Part shown: positions 26,631 to 33,376 of the stretch, piece after piece | How the letters are laid out: each line of letters begins with the position of its first letter | Position numbering within the stretch: the stretch's first letter is position 1 | Origin: Saccharibacillus sp. JS10 | Lineage (GTDB): Bacteria > Bacillota > Bacilli > Paenibacillales > Paenibacillaceae | Direction of reading: 5' to 3' | DNA length: 64,000 nucleotides | Assembly: GCF_024436065.1 (NCBI RefSeq) | Contig: NZ_JANFNS010000002.1 | Coordinates: forward strand, 917,345 to 981,344 | Translations under genes and position numbers: made by a program | The notes under the pieces: generated by a model | Told to the model about the DNA's origin: nothing | Seen by the model: only the letters and a program-made list of their open reading frames with translations | Database searches by the model: none

Positions 26631-27191
26631 ATGACCGAAACGAATACAGGTAATCAAACAGACGAACATCTGCGGTATCCGATCGGACGCTACAACGATG
26701 CGCTTCAATCTACGCCGCAAGAGCGTGAAGAGTGGATCGAACATCTTCGTCGCCTACCGGATCATTTGGAAGAAGCGATCGAAGGGTTAGACGAAGACCA
26801 ACTGAATACGCCTTACCGCGATGGCGGGTGGACGGTTAGACAAGTGGTCCATCACCTTGCCGATAGCCATATGAATGCTTATATGCGCTTGAAGCTGACG
26901 TTAACCGAAGATCAACCGACGATCAAGCCGTACGAAGAAGGAGACTGGGCGAAACAACCCGATGCTTTCGGAATGTCTGTCGGATCTTCGCTACTCATCT
27001 TGCGCGGTCTGCATATGCGCTGGACGTTTGCGCTTGAATCTTTGACGAACGAACAATGGGGACGAACCTTTTTCCATCCGGAGTCACAGTCTTGGACGCG
27101 TCTGGATACACAGACTTCGCATTACGTATGGCATGGGCAACATCACACGGCGCAGATTACAACGTTGAAAAAGCGGCTAGGCTGGGTCTAA
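26631..27191 (+). CDS. bstA: DinB-fold bacillithiol transferase BstA-like (YfiT)
   Basis: This 186-residue four-helix DinB-type metalloprotein has His ligands in VRQVVHHLADSH (about 79-90) and WHGQHHTAQI (about 165-175). Opening motifs RYPIGRY and YRDGGWTVRQ match YfiT/BstA, the Firmicutes transferase that attaches bacillithiol to electrophiles. Presence of such an enzyme implies bacillithiol in the organism. An earlier name for the family is putative metal-dependent hydrolase. It is followed by a long bidirectional terminator. Confidence 0.88.
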   Translation: MTETNTGNQTDEHLRYPIGRYNDALQSTPQEREEWIEHLRRLPDHLEEAIEGLDEDQLNTPYRDGGWTVRQVVHHLADSHMNAYMRLKLTLTEDQPTIKPYEEGDWAKQPDAFGMSVGSSLLILRGLHMRWTFALESLTNEQWGRTFFHPESQSWTRLDTQTSHYVWHGQHHTAQITTLKKRLGWV

Positions 27192-27210
27192 CAAGTTCCT
27201 TAACATGCAC

Positions 27211-27253
27211 AAAAGGCTTCGATTGCTGGATATCCAGCGATCGAAGCCTTTTT
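27211..27253. terminator. Bidirectional terminator between bstA and the subtilase gene
   Basis: AAAAGGCTTCGATTGCTGG (27211-27229) pairs with CCAGCGATCGAAGCCTTTT (27234-27252), with two non-canonical pairs. A and T tracts on both sides serve the converging genes. Confidence 0.92.
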
Positions 27254-27276
27254 ATATGAACATCGCTTTCGCGATT

Positions 27277-28653
27277 TTAACGGAATGAACGATTGGCAGC
27301 CGAAGATTTTTGATTCGATGCGTTTGATTTTTTCGAATTTTTGTTCAGGTTCTGCGAAGCGAAAGTATCGGAAGAAGCATCGCGTGCCGGAGCAACTTTT
27401 GGCGCAGCAGGTGTCTGAATAACAGAACCGTTACCGAGTAGACGGTTGAATGAAACCAATCCGTAGCCGTACAAAGGATCACGACCTTTGTCTCCAAGAT
27501 CAATAGCACTTTGTTGCAAAGAAGTACGAAGTTCAGCTGCGCTAATATTTGGATAAGCTTGCTTGAGATCGGCAACCATTCCACTTACAAAAGGAGTTGC
27601 CATCGAAGTACCGTTATTGATTTTGTATTTACCCGATACGCTCGTGCTGATAATGCCTACACCGGGAGCGGACAATTCGACTTCAGAACCCGTACCCGAG
27701 AAATCAGCGCGTTTCAGATTGGAGTCGATAGCGGCAACGGTAATCACTTCCGGCAATTTAGCCGGGAAAGCGATCGTATCGCCAGTTCCTTCTGCGTTGC
27801 CTGCATTGCCCGCTGCCACGATCACTGTGATTCCTTGATCGGTAGCTTTTTGCAGCAAATCTTGTATCGCACTCGATTGCTCAGGGAACGATAACGACAT
27901 ATTGATGATGTCCATATTTTGACGAATCGCCCAATCTATTCCTTCGGCTAAAGATTGTGTCGAACCGTTACCGTCTTTGTCCATCACTTTGACTGCGTAT
28001 ACAGACGCATCAGGTGCGATTCCTTTATAAGCTTTGCTTGTCGCGCCGATGATGCCAGCCACCGCCGTACCATGACCGTTGTCATCATTATATGAAGGGA
28101 CGCCTTCGATTGTCGAAGTGCCTCCGCTAATTTTCAGCCCTGATTGATCCGAAATGCCGGTATCCAAAACTGCGATTTTGACTCCTTTGCCGGTATAACC
28201 CGATTTTTGAGCTTCGCTAGTATCGATTGCATCGTAGCCCCAAGAAGCTTGTTTGATTTTGGAGGCCGAAGATCCAGCTGACGATGAGTCATCTGACAAC
28301 GACGCTGTAGAAGTTACGCTTTGAGCGACGCCTTTATAATTACGACTCAACTCGACCGATTGGATTGCATCGCTAGCATGTAATTTAGCCAAGCCTGCTT
28401 CATTGGTACGTAGCGAGATCATATTCATATCCCAGTAAATATGGTATTGCAGATCGTGAGTAACGCTTAAGGCAAGCTGCTCGCCATCTCGGCAAGCATA
28501 TTTGACGAAAACGTCGAATACAGGTTTAGGATGAGTTATTTTTTCGACATTTTCAGCGCGATTGAACGAGGAATAAGTGAGACAAGCAAAAATGATACAA
28601 AAAACGGAAAAGATGGATACAAACAATTTTTTACCCTTTTTTTGTCGAAACAT
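27277..28653 (-). CDS. Secreted S8 family subtilisin-like serine protease
   Basis: This 458-residue pre-pro-enzyme has a signal/anchor segment (about 10-27), an I9-like propeptide (about 45-108), a Ser-rich linker (about 112-132) and a catalytic domain. The triad is Asp164 in AVLDTG, His194 in GHGTAVAG and Ser350 in NGTSMATP, with oxyanion Asn283 in AAGNAGN. A C-terminal tail (about 420-458), rich in Ser, Asn and Lys, has no clear domain and may contact the cell wall. Secreted endopeptidase activity is inferred. No sortase motif is visible. Confidence 0.92.
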   Translation of the reverse strand: MFRQKKGKKLFVSIFSVFCIIFACLTYSSFNRAENVEKITHPKPVFDVFVKYACRDGEQLALSVTHDLQYHIYWDMNMISLRTNEAGLAKLHASDAIQSVELSRNYKGVAQSVTSTASLSDDSSSAGSSASKIKQASWGYDAIDTSEAQKSGYTGKGVKIAVLDTGISDQSGLKISGGTSTIEGVPSYNDDNGHGTAVAGIIGATSKAYKGIAPDASVYAVKVMDKDGNGSTQSLAEGIDWAIRQNMDIINMSLSFPEQSSAIQDLLQKATDQGITVIVAAGNAGNAEGTGDTIAFPAKLPEVITVAAIDSNLKRADFSGTGSEVELSAPGVGIISTSVSGKYKINNGTSMATPFVSGMVADLKQAYPNISAAELRTSLQQSAIDLGDKGRDPLYGYGLVSFNRLLGNGSVIQTPAAPKVAPARDASSDTFASQNLNKNSKKSNASNQKSSAANRSFR

Positions 28654-28842
28654 TGGAATCTCCTGCTTTCTTTTGACATTTTTCGACTTTATTCGCTACG
28701 TTGTTTATCGGTTAGCGAGACAAGTGAGTGAATAGTAGAATTGTAAAAAAACTAATTATTTTTCAAATAACGATTATTTTCGACATTTTATGCAACTATC
28801 TCTATAACGTAGCAGACAAGCGCTTGGATCATAATAAAAAGA

Positions 28843-28871
28843 TTGTTTTACAAAAAAGATTTGCCTAAAAT
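28843..28871 (+). promoter_or_regulatory. Candidate promoter for rpiA
   Basis: TTGTTT (28843-28848) and TAAAAT (28866-28871) are 17 bp apart and 46 nt before the rpiA start. Confidence 0.5.
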
Positions 28872-28916
28872 AAATGAAGAACAGCTTTTAAATGCGGAGT
28901 AGAACGGAGTGGGGAA

Positions 28917-29585
28917 ATGAATATCAAAAAACTAGCAGCTGAACGAGCGGTAGAATCGGTGAAAGATGGTATGGTTATTGGTCTTGGAACGGGTTCAACC
29001 GCTTATTTTGCGATCGAAAAATTAGGGCAGCGCGTACAGGAAGGGTTGTCGATCGTTGCCGTTGCGACATCTAAGCGTTCAGAAGAACAAGCTTTGGGAC
29101 TGGGGATTACGATCGTTCCTTTTGCACAAGTGGGGAAGATTGATATTACGATTGACGGTGCCGATGAGGTAGACGGTCAACTTCAATTGATTAAAGGGGG
29201 CGGCGGTGCCTTATTGCGGGAAAAAATCGTAGCCTCGCGCAGTGAAAAAATGTTCGTGATCATTGGCGAGGACAAATTGGTTGATACGCTTGGCAAATTT
29301 CCGTTACCTGTAGAGATTGTTCCTTTTGCTTATGAATGGACATTGGATGCTCTGAAAGCGTTACAGTTAAATCCAAAGCTGCGTATGAAGGAAGAAGACT
29401 ATTATGTAACGGATAATGGGAATTACATTGCGGATTGCTACGATTCGTCGATAACTGATCCTACATCGTTACATACGCGTCTGAACAATATCCCGGGTGT
29501 CGTTGAAAATGGGTTGTTTGTCGACTTGGCGCATACGGTTATTGTAGGTCGCGAAGACGGTACAATCGATATTATTACCAAATAA
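28917..29585 (+). CDS. rpiA: Ribose-5-phosphate isomerase A
   Basis: This 222-residue pentose-phosphate enzyme interconverts ribose-5-phosphate and ribulose-5-phosphate. The phosphate loop GTGSTAYFAIEKL (about 23-35), the catalytic DGADEVD (about 80-86) and LIKGGGGALLREKI are intact. GGAGTGGGG precedes the ATG. The next genes form a signalling module after about 107 bp and are probably not functionally related. Confidence 0.95.
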   Translation: MNIKKLAAERAVESVKDGMVIGLGTGSTAYFAIEKLGQRVQEGLSIVAVATSKRSEEQALGLGITIVPFAQVGKIDITIDGADEVDGQLQLIKGGGGALLREKIVASRSEKMFVIIGEDKLVDTLGKFPLPVEIVPFAYEWTLDALKALQLNPKLRMKEEDYYVTDNGNYIADCYDSSITDPTSLHTRLNNIPGVVENGLFVDLAHTVIVGREDGTIDIITK

Positions 29586-29692
29586 ATCGATCATATTTTG
29601 GGAGCTTATTTGCGTATCTATGCCTAGTGTGGGAAGATGAACCTAGACGATAAAGGGTCATCGGCAGCGCGACGCAGAGGAGGAGAGCGTAA

Positions 29693-29758
29693 ATGAACAT
29701 CTTGAGAATAGCAGAGCAACCTCGATTTTTGCGTGAACAAAGAAGGTGGATCTTATGA
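29693..29758 (+). CDS. Possible 21-codon leader ORF
   Basis: The ATG at 29693 follows a near-ideal GAGGAGGAGAG site by 7 nt. The frame reads MNILRIAEQPRFLREQRRWIL and its TGA overlaps the next gene's ATG as ATGA (29755-29758). It has a much better ribosome site than the downstream gene, whose weaker AAGGTGG lies inside this ORF. It may act only in translational coupling, and there is no evidence that the peptide itself has a function. Confidence 0.5.
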   Translation: MNILRIAEQPRFLREQRRWIL

Positions 29759-30378
29759 GTATTTCCGAAAAGCCCACCTTTTTTACAGAGATCGATACAT
29801 GGGCGTTAACAGTTACAGAAGCTCATTATAAAATGGAACCGAATTTGTTTGAACGGTATGGAAAAGCGGGCTTTGAAAAGTCAAAGCGAGATACCGTATA
29901 CACCCTGCACTATTTGGCAGAAAGTCTGCAAATGGACAGCCCTTTGCTGTTCGTTCACTATATAGGATGGTTGAAGCAATTATTGGCGGGTTACGGATTG
30001 ACCGATGCCGATATTCGGCTCAAATTGGAATTGGTTTTGCAGCATATCCAATCGGAAGAGCATCAGGAATGGACAGATCGCGCTATAGAAATTTTGGAAC
30101 TGGGGATCACTCGAACCCGAGAACCCGCGCAGACGCCTTCGTTTATTTCGGAGCAATACCGACTGGGGAAAGAAGCCAGATTGTATTTGGATGCTCTTCT
30201 TCGCAGTGACCGCACCGAAGCGTATGCTTTGATCGATACGTTAGTGGAGCGCGGCGAGAAAGTTGAAGATATTTATCAATATATTTTCCAAGCTTCGCAA
30301 TATGAAGTAGGGTTACTGTGGCAAACTCAGCAGATTAGCGTAAATGAAGAAACTCATTGCGGTACTGCGTGCAGATGA
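29755..30378 (+). pseudogene. B12-binding sensor-type protein, N-terminal part, frameshifted by internal deletion
   Basis: This frame encodes 207 residues. The first 110 form an alpha-helical domain unlike any I can name. Residues about 130-200 form the helical cap of methionine-synthase-type cobalamin modules, ending in VGLLWQTQQISVNEE. In intact homologues a Rossmann domain with a DxHxxG cobalamin ligand motif follows; here the frame instead reads THCGTACR and stops. The lost C-terminal end continues in the +1 frame from 30344. The deletion removes the cobalamin-binding core, so the product probably cannot bind B12 in the usual way. The ATG at 29755 follows AAGGTGG by 5 nt and overlaps the leader ORF stop. 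Confidence 0.72.
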
Positions 30379-30604
30379 ACGAACGGCTCAAGTTAAAGTC
30401 TTGGTCGGAGGTCTTCCTTTTAATGTAGATTCTTCGCTTTGGAGACAGGTAGGTGCAGACGGTTCTGCGCCAGATGCGACTTCTGCGCTATTGGAAGCAG
30501 ATCGGCTGATCGCTGAAAGCAAAGCTGAACGTCAAGAAGAAACATCTCATTCAAGACGCCGGTCGGATGGGGTGGCTGAAGGAGGGCATGAATTTGGAAG
30601 CTGA
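30344..30604 (+). pseudogene. C-terminal remnant of the B12-binding Rossmann domain, out of frame
   Basis: From 30344 the +1 frame reads KKLIAVLRADERTAQVKVLVGG, then PFNVDSSLWRQVGADGSAPDATSALLEAD. This matches the end of a cobalamin-binding Rossmann domain (last beta strands and helix, with the conserved VGG and GADGxAPDA). There is no ribosome site in front of the ATG and it overlaps the preceding frame by 35 nt. It is best read as the downstream fragment of one broken gene. The kinase start lies within its 3' end. Confidence 0.7.
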
Positions 30605-32270
30605 GGAAAAAAACGAGATCGAACGTCTAAACGCGATCATTGAGAACCTCAACGACCGGATCGTGCGCGGACAAATGAAAGAAGAAAAGATTCTGAACGA
30701 ATTTTCATCGATGAATAATGAATTGGTCACTCTTCAACGACAATTGGCGAAAAGTCATGCAGAGTTGGAAAAAGCGGTAACCGAAGCCCAGCAAGCTAAT
30801 GAATCGAAAAGTCACTTTTTAGCGATGATTAGTCATGAGTTTCGGACGCCGATGAATGGGATTTTAGGCATGACAGAATTACTGCGTCACAGTTCACTGA
30901 AAGAAGAACAGCAAAAGTGGACAGCGTTAGTTGAAGAATCAGCTTCCGAATTGCTCGGAATGGTCAATGATTTGCTTGATTTATCTAAAAGTGAAGCAGG
31001 AGCATTAACGATTGAAGAAAAGCCGTTTGATCTGCGCACAGTGATTTCTCACGTGGTTCAACTACTTGAGCCTAAAGCATCCGCCAAAAACAATACGATC
31101 GAAGTCCAGGTCGAATCTTCGATTGCATCGATGTTAAGCGGCGATCCAACTCGAATTCGGCAGATTTTAATCAATTTAATTAATAATGCGAATACGTTTA
31201 CTGAAAACGGGAAACTTCAAATCGTTGTCTCTCAATTAGAAAGTCGTTCAGATCAGATTCGTTTTGAAATCCAAGATAGCGGTATTGGCATTTCGGAGCT
31301 GAATATGGAGACGTTATTTAAATCTTATGCGCAGACTACAGCCGGTAAAGCCAAAGAAGGCACAGGTCTTGGGTTGATGATCTGCAAATCGTTGGTCGAT
31401 TCGATGCAAGGCAAGATTGGAGTATCCAGCCGGGAAAATTGCGGATCGACATTCTGGTTTGAATTAAACTTGCCGCAAGTCGAAGTTGCCAAAGACATTC
31501 AACCTTCGCTTCATCCGGTAGCCGAACAATCTTCTTATCCTTTGGATCTACCCATCTTGGTTGCTGAAGATCATGCGATTAATGCTAAAGTGATTGCCAT
31601 GCAGTTCAAAAAACTGGGTCTGAAATCGGTTAAAGTCGTCGAAAACGGACAAGAAGCCGTGCTTGCTGTCGAACGTGGTTCGTATGCGTTAATTTTGATG
31701 GACAAACAAATGCCGATCATGGATGGAACCGAAGCAGCGCGCCAAATTCGTGAACTGGAGCGTATTCAGATGCGCCAAGCGATACCGATTATCGCGTTGA
31801 CTGGCGAAGGAACTGACGCTGAACGAGAAGCTTGCCTTGCGGCGGGAATGAACGATTTTTTATCCAAGCCACTCAATATAGAGACCCTAGAACATATCTT
31901 GCAAAAATGGCTACCGAATTTTTCGCAAAAGTTGTTGAATTCCGGTGTGATCCAAGAGCTTATCGGTTTGGATGAAGGCGAAGAACCGGAAATTTTCCGC
32001 TCGTTAGTCGATTTATATGAACAAGAAACGCCACAACAACTTCTTGAATTGAAGCAGTTGATTCATGACGGTGAGATTGGGCAAGCGCTGCGTATGGCGC
32101 ATCGCTTGAAATCGGGGAGCTTGAGTCTGGGTGTCGATTACTTTTCCGAATTGCTTGGAGAAGTGGAGTATCGTTTGAAAGAAGGACAGATTTCTCAAGT
32201 CGAAAAAATGTTGCCTCGATTACATGAAGTGTACGAAGCGGCTTGCAGCGAACTGCAAAAGTTCGCTTGA
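30588..32270 (+). CDS. Hybrid sensor histidine kinase with receiver and Hpt domains
   Basis: This roughly 560-residue soluble protein has an N-terminal coiled coil (about 1-75), a HisKA domain with phospho-acceptor His83 in ISHEFRTPMNGILGM, and an HATPase with NLINNAN, DSGIGIS and GTGLGL. A receiver domain follows with Asp372 in LILMDKQMP, then a C-terminal Hpt domain with His505 in AHRLKSGSLSLG. This is a complete intramolecular phosphorelay with no membrane helix, so it senses a cytoplasmic or partner-borne signal. The neighbouring B12-type protein is the natural candidate. The ATG at 30588 is only 2 nt from GGAGG; TTG at 30594 is 8 nt away and may be the true start. No output regulator follows. 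Confidence 0.9.
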   Translation: MNLEAEEKNEIERLNAIIENLNDRIVRGQMKEEKILNEFSSMNNELVTLQRQLAKSHAELEKAVTEAQQANESKSHFLAMISHEFRTPMNGILGMTELLRHSSLKEEQQKWTALVEESASELLGMVNDLLDLSKSEAGALTIEEKPFDLRTVISHVVQLLEPKASAKNNTIEVQVESSIASMLSGDPTRIRQILINLINNANTFTENGKLQIVVSQLESRSDQIRFEIQDSGIGISELNMETLFKSYAQTTAGKAKEGTGLGLMICKSLVDSMQGKIGVSSRENCGSTFWFELNLPQVEVAKDIQPSLHPVAEQSSYPLDLPILVAEDHAINAKVIAMQFKKLGLKSVKVVENGQEAVLAVERGSYALILMDKQMPIMDGTEAARQIRELERIQMRQAIPIIALTGEGTDAEREACLAAGMNDFLSKPLNIETLEHILQKWLPNFSQKLLNSGVIQELIGLDEGEEPEIFRSLVDLYEQETPQQLLELKQLIHDGEIGQALRMAHRLKSGSLSLGVDYFSELLGEVEYRLKEGQISQVEKMLPRLHEVYEAACSELQKFA

Positions 32271-32294
32271 GCCCACAAGGAGGAAAAAGATCGT

Positions 32295-32723
32295 ATGTTA
32301 GAGTCAGTCACAAAACAAGTACGCAATCCCAAAGTTGCAAATTTATTAGAATATTCGGTATTTCCCGATCCTGAACAGATCGAGCAAGCTCTTGCGTTTT
32401 ATGAGCAAAATGATCAAGCGGAATTGATGGGCTATATCGAACAAGGCGAGATGATCGGAGTTATCGGATTTCGACCGAGCGGAGACAAAGAATTAACGAT
32501 TACGCATCTTGCTGTTGATCCTGGAAGCCGCGGTTTGGGTTATGGACGCGGGATGCTGCTTGATCTGATGGTGCAAGAACGCCCAGAGCGTGTATTTGTT
32601 GAAACGGATGAAGAAGCGGTAGACTTTTATCGCAGTGTCGGATTTTCGGTGATGAGTCTGGGAATTAGCCCATCTGGGTTGGAGCGTTTCCGCTGCTTCT
32701 ATGAAGCAGACGAAGAAGAATAG
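32295..32723 (+). CDS. GNAT family N-acetyltransferase
   Basis: This 142-residue acetyltransferase fold has the acetyl-CoA loop LAVDPGSRGLGYGRGMLLDLMV (about 75-96), the Q/RxxGxG/A-type signature, and a C-terminal DFYRSVGF strand typical of GNATs. The acceptor is unknown. AAGGAGG precedes the ATG. It lies 24 bp behind the hybrid kinase and ahead of a terminator, so it is probably the last gene of that transcript. Confidence 0.85.
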   Translation: MLESVTKQVRNPKVANLLEYSVFPDPEQIEQALAFYEQNDQAELMGYIEQGEMIGVIGFRPSGDKELTITHLAVDPGSRGLGYGRGMLLDLMVQERPERVFVETDEEAVDFYRSVGFSVMSLGISPSGLERFRCFYEADEEE

Positions 32724-32733
32724 TTTTATGAGG

Positions 32734-32764
32734 AAGCCTTTCTCTTATTGGGAAAGGCTTTTTT
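32734..32764 (+). terminator. Terminator after the GNAT gene
   Basis: AAGCCTTTC (32734-32742) pairs with GAAAGGCTT (32752-32760), followed by TTTT. Confidence 0.88.
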
Positions 32765-32792
32765 GTGCTGTTTTTACGAAATCGATCAAAAT

Positions 32793-32853
32793 TTGACAAG
32801 AGCCTTCAGACGTTTTATAGTTTCATTAATGAATAGTTTCACTATAGAACTAT
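32793..32853 (+). promoter_or_regulatory. Promoter and MarR-type operator of the marR-MMPL operon
   Basis: TTGACA (32793-32798) and TATAGT (32816-32821) are 17 bp apart. ATAGTTTCA (32817-32825) overlaps the -10 and repeats at 32833-32841. The second copy is the left half of the perfect inverted repeat ATAGTT-N9-AACTAT (32833-32853). A repressor bound here would cover the -10 and start site, as expected for MarR autoregulation. Confidence 0.75.
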
Positions 32854-32887
32854 TTTATTGGTGAACTAATAAGAAAGGAGATTTATT

Positions 32888-33376
32888 ATGGGGAAGCAGC
32901 TTCGCAAAAGCCAGGAGCGTCCGCCAGAAGATACGAAAAAGCTGATTGATCGATTTCTGGATTCGTGGCTGTCGATCGAACGAGAGATGGGTTCTGTGGT
33001 ACGCAGGCAAATGCCATTGGATCTCACGAATGATCAATATTATCTGTTGCAGCATATTATGCAGCACGGACCGCGTACTTCATCTGAACTTGCAGACACA
33101 TTCAAAGTCGTTAAAAGTTCAATCACTGCAATCGTAACGAGGTTGGTTGACCGAGGTCTGATCGAGCGAACGCGCAGCGAAGAAGATCGACGCACCGTAT
33201 ATTTGTCACTGACCGAAAGTGGTCAACAAATTGCCCAGCAAGTGGAGCAACGGATCTCGGAAGCCGTTGGCGGGTACCTTAGTCATTTTGAAGAACAAGA
33301 AATTTCGATGGTGATGTCGGCGTTTGAAAGACTTGCCGAATTGGTGATCGAAGATGGAGGCGGAGAGAAGAAATGA
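32888..33376 (+). CDS. MarR family repressor of the MMPL transporter operon
   Basis: This 162-residue winged-helix protein has the recognition helix region TSSELADTFKVVKSSITAIVTRLVDRGLIER followed by the wing RSEEDRRTVYLSLTESG. AGAAAGGAG precedes the ATG. Its last 4 bp (ATGA) overlap the start of the large MMPL transporter gene, so the two are translationally coupled. It is probably a ligand-responsive repressor of the pair, acting at the operator over the -10. Confidence 0.9.
   Translation: MGKQLRKSQERPPEDTKKLIDRFLDSWLSIEREMGSVVRRQMPLDLTNDQYYLLQHIMQHGPRTSSELADTFKVVKSSITAIVTRLVDRGLIERTRSEEDRRTVYLSLTESGQQIAQQVEQRISEAVGGYLSHFEEQEISMVMSAFERLAELVIEDGGGEKK

Noticed and set aside
25119-26744. 541-codon open frame on the minus strand across fumC
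   Set aside because: It lies entirely antisense to fumC and neighbours, has no family motifs and is Arg/Cys/Phe-rich as expected from the complement of a coding region.
28540-28800. Recurring TTTTCGACATTTT segments near the subtilase start
   Set aside because: One copy lies within the coding region, the copies are in A/T-rich sequence and spacing is irregular; no regulatory case can be made.
29586-29692. Possible riboswitch before the B12/kinase module
   Set aside because: No cobalamin B12-box or cyclic-di-GMP core motif could be recognised; the stretch is short.
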